Assembly: GCA_037190845.1 (NCBI GenBank)
Contig: JBBCJI010000003.1
Span: 281,429 to 345,428 of the forward strand
Direction of reading: 5' to 3'
Source of the DNA: JBEBVQ01 sp037190845
Lineage (GTDB): Bacteria > Bacteroidota > Bacteroidia > Chitinophagales > Chitinophagaceae
Length of the DNA: 64,000 nucleotides
Under the pieces are notes generated by a model. The model saw only the letters and a program-made list of their open reading frames with translations, was not told the origin of the DNA and did no database searches. Positions 1-8,754 of the stretch are shown one piece after another; within the stretch, counting starts at the first letter, position 1; every line of letters starts with the position of its first letter. The translations under genes and the position numbers were made by a program.

Positions 1-2664
1 GATGAGGCATATGCTGTGACCGTCGCGGAATCGGGAAATGTATATGTGGTGGGCGAGTATTTTGGCGCCCTGCATTTTGAAAGCCAGAGTACGCCCCTTT
101 TTACCGCCAGAGGTAGTGCCTCCGGAACCAACGTGTATGATGTATTTATTGCCAAGCTGGATTCCTTAGGTAACCTGATATGGGCGCAAACTTTTGGAGG
201 GGAAGGGACTATATCCTGGGGCAGAGCAGTGACCGTAGACGCAAATGAAAATGTATATGTAGGAGGACTCTTTTACACCACGTCTTATTATGGAGCAGGG
301 CCTACAAGTGGTCTCCCGACTCTTACTGCCTATGCTACGGCTCCGGGTACGGATGCCTATATCCTGAAGCTGGATAAGGACGGTAATTTTATATGGTCCA
401 GAAACTGGGGAAGCAGCGGGCAGATCATGCAGGCACACTCATTTTCTATTGATCCGGCAGGGTATCTTCTGGTTTCGGGATTGTTCAGAGGAAATAATAT
501 CGAATTTAATACAACGGGATCCGGAAGCAGCACGCAACTGACATCCGATCCCATCGCATCGGCTGTTCCCTTTGTGGCAAAATATACGCTCAACGGCGAT
601 TTTGTCTGGGCAAAACATTTTCAATGGCTCAACGGCGGGATCGGGGGTTACAGCCCGTTTCCGGCCAAAATTTCCACTGATCCTGCCGGGAATGTTTTTG
701 TGGGGGGACAGGTATGCGGCACTTATGATTTTGATCCCGGAACCGGTACCTATTATCTCGGAAACATAGGAACAGGCTCCAATCCCGGATCTCCATTCAT
801 CTGCAAGCTGGACGCCTCAGGGGGATTTCTCTGGGCGAAAGTGTTTGGCACGAGCAACTCCAACGTCCGTAATATTAAAACAGATGCAGCAGGCAATGTG
901 GTAGTCACAGGCGATTTCACCGGTACTGGCATATTTGATACGATGCAATCAGTTCCTGTCAGCTTTACATCCAATGCCAATGATATATACTTGTCAAAAT
1001 TTCATGCAAACGGCTCACTGATATGGGCCAAGCAGATCGGCTCGGCAGGTGTGGATTGGCCCAAAGGTCTGACCATCAGCGAGGACGGATATATCCATAT
1101 TGTCGGTGAATTTGTAGGCAGCACAGACTTTGATCCGGATGCCGCAAGCGGAGGCGTTCATGTCCTGGCCACGAGCGCTACCACCGATTATGATGGCTTT
1201 GCCGCCAAATATTGGGACTGTAATTCCGTAGGTGCAGGTGGTACGGTCGGCCCAATCACGGGTCCGGACTCGATCTGTGCCGGCACATCTAATACCTACA
1301 GCATCCCGGCTATAGGAAGTGCGTTGTCATACACCTGGACCTTGCCCTCAGGATGGACGGGTAGCAGCACTACCAACAGCATTACGGTCACCTCTACGGG
1401 GCCAGGCACGATCAGTGTACGGGCTAATGGCGAGTGCGATTCGATCACAGTATCACTTCCGGTGATTGTACGGACTGTGGGTACTGTTAGCGCGGTCACA
1501 GGGCCGGATTCGATCTGTGCAGGGAGCATCAATACCTATACAGTGCCGCCTGTAGCAGGCGCACTATCGTACACCTGGAATCTGCCTCCGGGCTGGGCAG
1601 GTGTTTCCAACGGCAACAGCTATACGGCCATCACCCCGGGTCCGGGCGCGATCAGCGTACGGGTCAATGGCTTGTGCGACTCTGCTACATCTCAGCCCTT
1701 CCAGGTGGTCTTACGGACAGTAGGTACACCCGGTGCGATCACAGGACCGGATTCAGTGTGTCCCGGTGGCACGCATACCTATTCCATACTCCCGGTTCAT
1801 GGTGCACAAAGCTACACCTGGGAACTGCCTAACGGATGGACCGGCAACAGCGCTACCAACAACATTACGGTCACTTCCGGCGAACCCGGCATAATCAGCG
1901 TTAAAGCATATGGTGTTTGTGGTGACTCAAGCAGCGTACAGACATTCCAGGTGGAGAAAGAATATGTAAACGCAGTAACAGCTATCACCGGCCCGGACTC
2001 TGTATGCCCCGGCAATACCTATACCTATTATGCGGATCCGGCCTATAATGCCGTAAGCTACACATGGATGCTGCCTAACGGATGGACAGGCGCCAGCACT
2101 GCCGACACTATTGAGGTGATTGCCGGCGAACCGGGTGCGATCAGCGTAATAGCCAACGGATCGTGTGATACAAGCGCAGCACAGACGACCGAGGTGAAAT
2201 GGCTGAAATACGGCGACATCATCATTACCGTAGACGGCTATACGTTAGGCACAGCCGACAATACTTACGAAAGCTGGCAATGGTACCGGAATGACACACT
2301 GCTTCCCGGCGCTACACAGTCCACCTATACCGTTACGGACAATGGAGATTATACTGTGGTGGTCACCAGGAGCGGATGCCCCGATACATCCGGCATATAC
2401 CCGGTCAACAATGTGAGCGTATCTAAAGTGAACGGACAGCAGTATGATATCCAGGTGTACCCCAACCCGGTCACCAACGAACTGTTCATTAACAGCCCCG
2501 TTGCAGTAAACCTGGCATTATGTGCCATGGACGGCCGCGAGTTGATATCGGTGAAAAATGCGGTAAAGATCTCTGTGGGCGACCTTCCGCAAGGCATTTA
2601 CCTGCTGCGTCTTTCTGACCATGAAGGGAAGCTGCTGAAAACAGAGCGGGTGACAAAAAGATAA
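1..2664 (+). CDS. T9SS type A sorting domain protein with SBBP propeller and PKD-like repeats (5' partial)
   Basis: The reading frame is open from base 1, so the gene starts outside the window and its signal peptide is not visible. The first ~400 residues are beta-propeller repeats of the SBBP type, with recurring patterns such as GNVYVVGEY, DAYILKLDKDGN and FIWSR. Four PKD-like modules of about 81 residues follow, each opening with a variant of ITGPDSVCPG. The last ~80 residues form a T9SS type A sorting domain (VYPNPVTNELFI, then GIYLLRL, ending KTERVTKR). By family knowledge this is exported across the outer membrane by the T9SS and surface-attached or released. No enzymatic motif is visible; an adhesive or structural role is inferred. 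A type B cargo gene follows on the same strand 150 bp downstream, with a hairpin between them. Confidence 0.9.
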   Translation, partial: DEAYAVTVAESGNVYVVGEYFGALHFESQSTPLFTARGSASGTNVYDVFIAKLDSLGNLIWAQTFGGEGTISWGRAVTVDANENVYVGGLFYTTSYYGAGPTSGLPTLTAYATAPGTDAYILKLDKDGNFIWSRNWGSSGQIMQAHSFSIDPAGYLLVSGLFRGNNIEFNTTGSGSSTQLTSDPIASAVPFVAKYTLNGDFVWAKHFQWLNGGIGGYSPFPAKISTDPAGNVFVGGQVCGTYDFDPGTGTYYLGNIGTGSNPGSPFICKLDASGGFLWAKVFGTSNSNVRNIKTDAAGNVVVTGDFTGTGIFDTMQSVPVSFTSNANDIYLSKFHANGSLIWAKQIGSAGVDWPKGLTISEDGYIHIVGEFVGSTDFDPDAASGGVHVLATSATTDYDGFAAKYWDCNSVGAGGTVGPITGPDSICAGTSNTYSIPAIGSALSYTWTLPSGWTGSSTTNSITVTSTGPGTISVRANGECDSITVSLPVIVRTVGTVSAVTGPDSICAGSINTYTVPPVAGALSYTWNLPPGWAGVSNGNSYTAITPGPGAISVRVNGLCDSATSQPFQVVLRTVGTPGAITGPDSVCPGGTHTYSILPVHGAQSYTWELPNGWTGNSATNNITVTSGEPGIISVKAYGVCGDSSSVQTFQVEKEYVNAVTAITGPDSVCPGNTYTYYADPAYNAVSYTWMLPNGWTGASTADTIEVIAGEPGAISVIANGSCDTSAAQTTEVKWLKYGDIIITVDGYTLGTADNTYESWQWYRNDTLLPGATQSTYTVTDNGDYTVVVTRSGCPDTSGIYPVNNVSVSKVNGQQYDIQVYPNPVTNELFINSPVAVNLALCAMDGRELISVKNAVKISVGDLPQGIYLLRLSDHEGKLLKTERVTKR
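1250..2215 (+). repeat. Four tandem ~243-bp repeats encoding PKD-like modules
   Basis: Copies begin near 1250, 1489, 1732 and 1978, each starting with codons for (A/P)(I/V)TGPDS(I/V)C, a spacing of about 239 to 246 bp. Similarity is visible in the DNA as well as the protein (ITGPDS, YTW.LP.GW.G, ISV.A.G.C). They form the stalk of the first T9SS protein. Module number could vary by recombination; that is inference. Confidence 0.8.
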
Positions 2665-2708
2665 ACAGTATGGATTGATCCATGCCTGTATTTTGTATAA
2701 AACACGCC

Positions 2709-2740
2709 ATGGCGTCCGGGCTCCTGACCCCGGGCGCCAT
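2709..2740 (+). terminator. GC-rich hairpin after first T9SS gene
   Basis: Arms 2709-2720 and 2729-2740 pair over 12 bp with one G-T pair and an 8-nt loop, 45 bp after the stop codon of the preceding gene. There is no clear T-tract, so termination may be weak or the hairpin may protect the 3' end. Confidence 0.5.
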
Positions 2741-2814
2741 CGTGCGCTATATTGATCTCCGGTTATGTTCCTGATCAGGATTAATCAGGTGATGACCACA
2801 CTAAAGAATGATTT

Positions 2815-5800
2815 ATGAATATAAAGCATAGTATGCCTGTAAAGAAAAAGAAGTGTGCATACCGGTTTCTGGCAAGTACTGTATTGATATTATGTACATT
2901 ACAGTCACAGGGATATGGCCCGGGGAATAACGCGATACCAGCATTACCCGACAAAGAAGGGTGGATTGATTTTGTAGAAAACAAAGGGCAGTGGGAAACA
3001 AATATCCGCTATAAGGCATTGCTGCCCTCCGGCGCGCTGTTCCTTACCGATAGCGGATTTGTATATCATTTTATCAGCGAAGAAGACTGCAGCAGCCTGG
3101 CAGAAGCTTCCTGCAATCATAATACCGGCATGGACAGGTATCACCATCTGGAACAAACGATGCTGCGACATCATGCGTATAAAGTTTATTTCACCGGCGC
3201 AGCCGGATCCAGTACATTCAATACCGGAATAAAACGTAACTATTACCACAATTATTTTCTGGGAAACGATCCGGAAAAATGGTCTGGAAATACGGGTGTC
3301 TTCGGAAAAATAATACAGCAGCAAATATATCCCGGCGTGGACATGGCCATATACAGCCGGGAGAATAAGCTGAAGTATGATTTTATAATTGCACCGGGCG
3401 CCGATCCCGGAAAGATCACGCTTGAATTTGAAGGAGTGCATCCGGAGATCACGCAGGAAGGTGATCTCCGGATACGCACTTCGGTAAACGAAGTGATCGA
3501 AGAACGCCCCTATGCGTATCAGGAAATAAACGGGAAAGCAAAACAGATACCCTGTATTTATGTCATGGACGGCAACCGGCTGCGGTTTTACTTTCCTGAG
3601 GGGTACAACAGCAGCTATCCACTCGTTATTGATCCTACGCTTGTTTTTGCTACCTACAGCGGCAGCACGGGCCGCGATAAGCTGGCACACGCTACCACGT
3701 ACGATAAGTCCGGCAATCTTTATGCTGGTGCTGTTGAGGCAACTGTATTGGGCATCGGCGGCTGGCCGGTAACGACCGGGGCATTCCAGACAGCCTCACA
3801 AGGCTATAAAACGGTAGGCATCAATAAATACAATGCTTCCGGATCTCAACTGCTGTATGCAACCTACTATGGCGGCAATGAAATGGACGAGGTCAATGCC
3901 ATGCTGGTCAATGACAACGACGAGCTGATTATTCTCGGGAGTACCAATTCCACTAATCTGCCCGTAACACCCGGTTGCTTCTCAAATACTCTCACTACCG
4001 GTACCAGCACCAGTCTTTACCTCGCCCGGTTCAACAGTACGGGGTCGGTATTGCTCGGGGCTACATACATCGGAAACGGCGGATATTATGAAGCACGCAG
4101 GGTTTGTCTTAATCCTGCGGCTGTTTCTGAAAATGATGTGTATATACCCAATTCTTCAGAACTTGCGCTGGATAAAGACGGGCATATATGGGTGGCTGCC
4201 AGCACACTTTCCGCCGCCTTTCCTGTAACGCCCAACGCTTTTCAATCTTCATTGAAAGGGATAAGTGATGTGGTCGTCTTCCGGATGTCGCAGGATTGCC
4301 GCACACTCATGTACAGTACATACCTCGGCGGAGCCAGCGCTGAATCAGCTTTTAGCATTGACATCAACAGCAAGGGTGAAGTCGTGATATGCGGGGCAAC
4401 AAAAAGCACTGATTTCCCTACTACATCCGGCGTGCTGCACAGTACCTTCCGTGGGGGGAATGTAGACGGTTTTGTCACAATTATCAATCCTGTAAACGGA
4501 CAATTGATCAAATCCACCTTCATTGGTACAGATAAACTGGACGCCGCTTTGCGCCTCAGATTAGACAAGGACGACAACATCTACATCATGGGACAAACTT
4601 TTGGCAGCTATCCCATATCCTCCGGGACTTTCAATATACCGAACGGCGATGTGTTTATTGACAAACTCACACCCGATCTGAGCGCTTCCCTGACCGCTAT
4701 ACGGATCGGTAATGCTCAAAACCATTCAATTCACTACAAACCTGCAGCTTTCCTTATTGACCTTTGTGACAATGTATACGTAGCCGGCCTTGGCGCTGGT
4801 ACCGACAGGTTACCCCTTACACCGGATGCATATGACACTGCACAAAAATCTTTCTGGTTTGCCATACTCTCATCCGGTTTCCGGAATCTTGAATATGCTT
4901 CCTATTTCGGATCAAAAGGGGATGACCATGCCCACGACGGCGTACAGCGGCTCGACCCTGAAGGAATACTTTATTATACCATCTGTGGGAATGCTTCCAA
5001 CTTCCCCACTACACCCGGAGTGGTTTTTCCCGCTAAGAGAAATACCGGCGTGGACAATTTCAGCTTTAAATTCAATTTCGGAAAATCCAAACCGACTGCC
5101 GGTTTCGGACTGGCAGCGGGTTATTATGATACCGGTTGTGTGCCACACCCCATACAGATTGCCAACACCTCAACACGCGCTGCTTCCTATACCTGGGATT
5201 TCGGAGACGGATCCCCTCACGCTACGGGACAGGCGCCACCCATACACACCTATACAACTCCCGGCACATACACGATTACACTATATGCACATAATGACAC
5301 CACCTGCATCAAAGACGATACGGCCTATATGATAGTGACGGTACTGAACGCGCCCGTTCCGCAGATCAGCACAGACGATTACCTGGTCTGTACGGCAACG
5401 GACAGTCTCCGTATCCGGGTTAATATACACAGCTCCGGTACAAATCCTTATACAATCAAATGGACGCCTGCAAGTGGTATCTCAGGCACCGATAACACTC
5501 CGGAAATTCTGGTGGGTCCAGCTGTCCGCAATGTCTATTATGTAGCGGTATCAGATTCACTGGCGCATTGCAGGATGAGCATAACGGCAAGGGACACAGT
5601 TTACATTGATTATGCCCCCCGTTCACTAACATTACCGCACAAAGACACGGCAACATGTAAAGGACAGCAGATTCGGATCCTCGCTCAGGGCACTCCCGGG
5701 TACACATATAGATGGTCTCCCGGAACGGGTATCAGTGACAGTACATCGCTCAGTCCCGTTATAACGGCAGATGAATCTCGGATATATACGCTGACCGGCT

Positions 5801-6828
5801 CTTACCCGGGATGTCCTGACACTTCTGTCATGCTACAACTCGATGCACAACCTTCTCCTATTGTATCGCTGGGCCGTGATACAACGGTTTGCTTTGGCTC
5901 GGTGATCACCTTATCCGGACAGGTAAGCCCTGCACGTACCGACTACATCTATCAATGGCTGCCTGTTATCCCTCAACTGCAGCCCGTGTCTGAAACAGAA
6001 GCCGTGCTCACAGCCGACGTTACACGCTGGTACCGGTTACAGGCGCAAACACCTGCAGGCTGTACCGGTACAGACAGTATACTTGTAACTGTACATCCGC
6101 AGCATTTTGGTTCCGCTATCCCTGATACCGGATTCTGTCTGCCCGACAGCATACGCCTGTGGGCGGAAGGCGGCATGTCCTATCTGTGGATACCTGCCGA
6201 AGGCCTCAGCAGCGACACAATCGCCGGGCCGCTTGCCCGGCCGGAACGTAGCACGCTTTATTCCGTGGTCATTACCAACGAATCCGGGTGCGCCGATACA
6301 CTGCACACAACGGTCACTGCATATCCCCAGGCAATCATCTCCGGACTACCCGATACGATCCACCTGTATCATGGAGAACAAAAACAGATCACACACAACA
6401 GCAATGGCATCTATTTCCTATGGACTCCGGCAACCAATCTCAGTGACCCGTCCAATCCTATGCCCTGGGTATCATCAGGTTCTTCAAGCCGGTATATTGT
6501 TTACGCAACAACAGCAGATGGTTGCGTAACAAAAGATTCACTGGAGGTGATTACACATTGCGGCGTTATGAAATTTCCCAATGCCTTTACCCCCGGTTCC
6601 GGAACTACCTTCAGACCTGTATATAACGGGATCATCAATCTCAGAAATCTGGCCGTCTTCAACCGGTGGGGGGAATGTATATTTACAACAACAGACCTGC
6701 GTACAGGATGGGATGGTACACATAACGGAACTCCTCAGCCCACCGGCGTATATATTTACATTGCAGAGGCAGAAAGTGAATGCGGAGAACGGCTATTGAA
6801 ACAGGGAAACGTGACACTCCTGCGATAA
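2815..6828 (+). CDS. Large T9SS type B (gliding-motility-associated C-terminal) surface protein
   Basis: The 1337-residue protein has an N-terminal signal segment (basic KKKK, then a hydrophobic stretch to about residue 35). A domain beginning FVENKGQWE (about 45-265) matches the N-terminal module usual in Bacteroidota SBBP proteins. SBBP-like propeller repeats follow to about 770 (YSTYLGG, ATYYGGNEMDE, YASYFGSKGDDHAHD). A PKD domain sits near 790-870 (YTWDFGDGS), then several Ig-like modules. The type B sorting domain ends the protein (FPNAFTPGSGTTF, LAVFNRWGECIF, GWDGTHNG, PTGVYIYIAEAE). By family this is a T9SS-exported surface protein. The ATG at 2815 is used; an in-frame ATG at 2833 is equally plausible. 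The gene follows a type A cargo gene. Specific function is unknown. Confidence 0.92.
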   Translation: MNIKHSMPVKKKKCAYRFLASTVLILCTLQSQGYGPGNNAIPALPDKEGWIDFVENKGQWETNIRYKALLPSGALFLTDSGFVYHFISEEDCSSLAEASCNHNTGMDRYHHLEQTMLRHHAYKVYFTGAAGSSTFNTGIKRNYYHNYFLGNDPEKWSGNTGVFGKIIQQQIYPGVDMAIYSRENKLKYDFIIAPGADPGKITLEFEGVHPEITQEGDLRIRTSVNEVIEERPYAYQEINGKAKQIPCIYVMDGNRLRFYFPEGYNSSYPLVIDPTLVFATYSGSTGRDKLAHATTYDKSGNLYAGAVEATVLGIGGWPVTTGAFQTASQGYKTVGINKYNASGSQLLYATYYGGNEMDEVNAMLVNDNDELIILGSTNSTNLPVTPGCFSNTLTTGTSTSLYLARFNSTGSVLLGATYIGNGGYYEARRVCLNPAAVSENDVYIPNSSELALDKDGHIWVAASTLSAAFPVTPNAFQSSLKGISDVVVFRMSQDCRTLMYSTYLGGASAESAFSIDINSKGEVVICGATKSTDFPTTSGVLHSTFRGGNVDGFVTIINPVNGQLIKSTFIGTDKLDAALRLRLDKDDNIYIMGQTFGSYPISSGTFNIPNGDVFIDKLTPDLSASLTAIRIGNAQNHSIHYKPAAFLIDLCDNVYVAGLGAGTDRLPLTPDAYDTAQKSFWFAILSSGFRNLEYASYFGSKGDDHAHDGVQRLDPEGILYYTICGNASNFPTTPGVVFPAKRNTGVDNFSFKFNFGKSKPTAGFGLAAGYYDTGCVPHPIQIANTSTRAASYTWDFGDGSPHATGQAPPIHTYTTPGTYTITLYAHNDTTCIKDDTAYMIVTVLNAPVPQISTDDYLVCTATDSLRIRVNIHSSGTNPYTIKWTPASGISGTDNTPEILVGPAVRNVYYVAVSDSLAHCRMSITARDTVYIDYAPRSLTLPHKDTATCKGQQIRILAQGTPGYTYRWSPGTGISDSTSLSPVITADESRIYTLTGSYPGCPDTSVMLQLDAQPSPIVSLGRDTTVCFGSVITLSGQVSPARTDYIYQWLPVIPQLQPVSETEAVLTADVTRWYRLQAQTPAGCTGTDSILVTVHPQHFGSAIPDTGFCLPDSIRLWAEGGMSYLWIPAEGLSSDTIAGPLARPERSTLYSVVITNESGCADTLHTTVTAYPQAIISGLPDTIHLYHGEQKQITHNSNGIYFLWTPATNLSDPSNPMPWVSSGSSSRYIVYATTADGCVTKDSLEVITHCGVMKFPNAFTPGSGTTFRPVYNGIINLRNLAVFNRWGECIFTTTDLRTGWDGTHNGTPQPTGVYIYIAEAESECGERLLKQGNVTLLR

Positions 6829-6886
6829 CCTCCATCTGCATCAACAATAGACGGCCTATGACACCGGGCAGATAAAGAAAGAAGTA

Positions 6887-6894
6887 TATCTTTG
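6887..6894 (+). promoter_or_regulatory. Bacteroidota -7 element TATCTTTG
   Basis: TATCTTTG fits TAnnTTTG and lies 14 bp before the ATG at 6909. No TTTG is seen 19 bp upstream, so only the -7 box supports it. Confidence 0.4.
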
Positions 6895-6908
6895 GCTGCT
6901 ATACGGAA

Positions 6909-8327
6909 ATGCGGCCAACAATGAACAAATTACTGCAACCCAACAGATTCAGGAATATAAACATACTGGTACTTGCCCTGTTTCTCATCCTGCTTGCGGG
7001 AGCCGTTACCTATGTGCAGGAACGAATGTTGTTCTGCGACGCTTCATACATCTGTTTTCATGTGCTGAACCTGGATCGTTTCTGTATCAGCGAACACCGG
7101 TACGGAAGCTTCATCACACAAATGTTTCCCCTGATCGCCGGGAAGCTGCAATTGCCATTATCCGGAGTGATACTCCTCTATTCCATAAGCTTTAACCTCT
7201 TTTACCTGACGGTCGCAGCGCTGCTGATATTCCGCTATAAAAACACCCTGCTGGCCCTCCTGATGGCATTTTACTACATACTCTTCGTAAGCCATACCTA
7301 TTTCTGGACCAATAACGAAATACACCAGGCCACCGCTTGGATGTTTTTATTCTTTGGCTTCATGCTGCATTTTAAAAACAGAACTTACAGTTGGTGGCTG
7401 CACCTGCCGCTCTTTATACTGCTCGCCGGCCTCAGTATTTTCACGCATCCACTGATCTTATTGGTATTCCCTTTTTTATGGTTCTTTTTCCTCTCCGGCG
7501 AAAACAGGCCTTATAATATACTTCAGTCTGTTTTGCTGACACTTTTGCTGGCAGGTATTGTTGTTGTAAAATATCTGCTGATGCAGGAAAGCGCCTATGA
7601 CAAACAAAAAATACCCGGTATTACACTGCCTGCCATACTGAATATATTCAGCTCACCTATGGCAGGGATTATCATGAAAAAATTTATCAGTCATTACTAT
7701 TTTGTCCCGGTCATATTTATCTGGGGGCTTTACAGCGCTTTCCGCATCAAAAAATATAAAGAAATCGTACTCACGATCGGATTTGCCTTTGGCTATTTTA
7801 CCGCTGTCTGTCTTACATTTGATTCCTTTATCCCCTTCTATCACGAAAGCGAATGGATGCCCTTTACCATCATTGTGGCTGCACCGTTTGTCTTTTATAC
7901 AATTCCACGTCTTAATTCTACTATTGCTACAGGCATCATCATTATTATTTTTGTGACACGTATCGTCAGTATCGGGATCGCAGGAGAAAAATTCACAGAA
8001 AGAAAAGACTGGATATACAGCACCCTGGATCAGATGAAAAAACAAGAAATCACCAAGGGATACATATATACCGGTGATGAAAAAACAGATAATATCCTGA
8101 TGATGCCATGGGGATTACCTTTAGAAAGTATTATAGCCTCCACATTGCAGGGGGATATGTCCCGCCGTACATTTTTTGCCGATAACCCCGAAAAAGTGGC
8201 TGAACGAATTACACAGGCAGGAAAAGGGTTTGTATCCAGCTTCTGGGTCGAACAGGCGCAATCGTTAAACAGTTATTATTTTCCTGTTGACACCTCAACA
8301 TACCAGCCTGTTTATACAGACAGATAA
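6909..8327 (+). CDS. Polytopic membrane protein of unknown function, paralogue of 49183-50589
   Basis: The 472-residue protein has about ten strongly hydrophobic segments spread over its first 370 residues, then a soluble C-terminal part of about 100 residues. I recognise no named family motif. The topology, with a long multi-pass core and short soluble tail, resembles GT-C type glycosyltransferase or mannosyltransferase-like proteins, but no catalytic signature is clear. A second gene in this window (49183-50589, minus strand) has the same length and layout and shares scattered motifs: F(F/Y)W before a conserved Glu in the fourth hydrophobic region, an LLxFPFL segment, and an LLMxWxxxxE motif in the tail. 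The start at 6909 is ATG; ATG at 6921 is an alternative. It is not obviously in an operon. Confidence 0.8.
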   Translation: MRPTMNKLLQPNRFRNINILVLALFLILLAGAVTYVQERMLFCDASYICFHVLNLDRFCISEHRYGSFITQMFPLIAGKLQLPLSGVILLYSISFNLFYLTVAALLIFRYKNTLLALLMAFYYILFVSHTYFWTNNEIHQATAWMFLFFGFMLHFKNRTYSWWLHLPLFILLAGLSIFTHPLILLVFPFLWFFFLSGENRPYNILQSVLLTLLLAGIVVVKYLLMQESAYDKQKIPGITLPAILNIFSSPMAGIIMKKFISHYYFVPVIFIWGLYSAFRIKKYKEIVLTIGFAFGYFTAVCLTFDSFIPFYHESEWMPFTIIVAAPFVFYTIPRLNSTIATGIIIIIFVTRIVSIGIAGEKFTERKDWIYSTLDQMKKQEITKGYIYTGDEKTDNILMMPWGLPLESIIASTLQGDMSRRTFFADNPEKVAERITQAGKGFVSSFWVEQAQSLNSYYFPVDTSTYQPVYTDR

Positions 8328-8359
8328 GTGTCCGTATAAAAGGCATTAAAGACAATTGG

Positions 8360-8378
8360 AAAAAAGCCGGCTTACCGG
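8360..8378 (-). terminator. Short hairpin plus T-run after tatA
   Basis: On the minus strand CCGG-TAAG-CCGG (8378-8367) is followed by C and six T residues (8365-8360), about 10 bp after the tatA stop. The stem is only 4 bp, so support is moderate. Confidence 0.4.
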
Positions 8379-8387
8379 GATTCTGTC

Positions 8388-8567
8388 TTATTGCTTGTTC
8401 GAATTGCCTGAATCGCCGTCTTTTGCATCTTTAAACTCTTTCATGCCTTTCCCCAGCCCACGCATCAACTCGGGAATTTTACGACCGCCAAACACAAGAA
8501 GCACAACCACCAGGATAATCACCCATTCCCATCCTCCCGGCATAGATATTAAAAATAAAGTTGCCAT
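8388..8567 (-). CDS. tatA: Sec-independent protein translocase TatA/TatE family
   Basis: A 59-residue protein from the ATG at 8567. An in-frame extension to 8627 adds 20 residues before the membrane segment and is unlikely. There is one N-terminal membrane helix (WEWVIILVVVLLVFGG), then the family hinge (FGGRKIPEL), an amphipathic helix (MRGLGKGMKEFKDA) and a short charged polar tail. This is the classic TatA layout. TatA oligomers form the transient pore of the twin-arginine pathway, which exports folded proteins across the inner membrane. tatC is not in the window. ActB at 23977-27141 carries an RRDFLKYLGF twin-arginine-like signal and could be a client. Confidence 0.93.
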   Translation of the reverse strand: MATLFLISMPGGWEWVIILVVVLLVFGGRKIPELMRGLGKGMKEFKDAKDGDSGNSNKQ

Positions 8568-8584
8568 AATAGCCCATTTAAGTT

Positions 8585-8592
8585 CAAAATTA
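8585..8592 (-). promoter_or_regulatory. Possible tatA -7 element TAATTTTG
   Basis: The minus strand reads TAATTTTG 18 bp before the tatA ATG. No TTTG occurs at the expected -33 position. Its placement downstream of the extended start supports the shorter tatA start. Confidence 0.3.
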
Positions 8593-8647
8593 CAACTATT
8601 TATGCTATGCATTGCCGGCTTATTCATATTCGTTTGGCATCACATAC

Positions 8648-8678
8648 TTTGCAGTTATGTGTTATACCTGTAACTTTG
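8648..8678 (+). promoter_or_regulatory. Full Bacteroidota promoter for gcvP (TTTG-N19-TAACTTTG)
   Basis: TTTG at 8648-8651, a spacer of exactly 19 bp, then TAACTTTG at 8671-8678. This is a perfect match to the primary sigma factor consensus known for Bacteroidota. The predicted start near 8685 gives a ~70-nt leader before the gcvP ATG at 8755, too short for a glycine riboswitch. Confidence 0.75.
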
Positions 8679-8754
8679 CGCTGCCAGACCCGATAGCCGG
8701 CTGTTTCTTGTCTGCCACAGGCCAGGTTAATGATCATCTAACTCAAGTAATATT

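Noticed and set aside
2944..3690. 248-codon open frame on the minus strand
   Set aside because: It lies wholly inside the T9SS gene at 2815-6828, whose protein has clear domains and sorting signal. The antisense product has no recognisable motif.
8679..8754. Possible glycine riboswitch before gcvP
   Set aside because: The leader predicted from the promoter is only about 70 nt, too short for even a single glycine aptamer with expression platform, and no aptamer core was seen.
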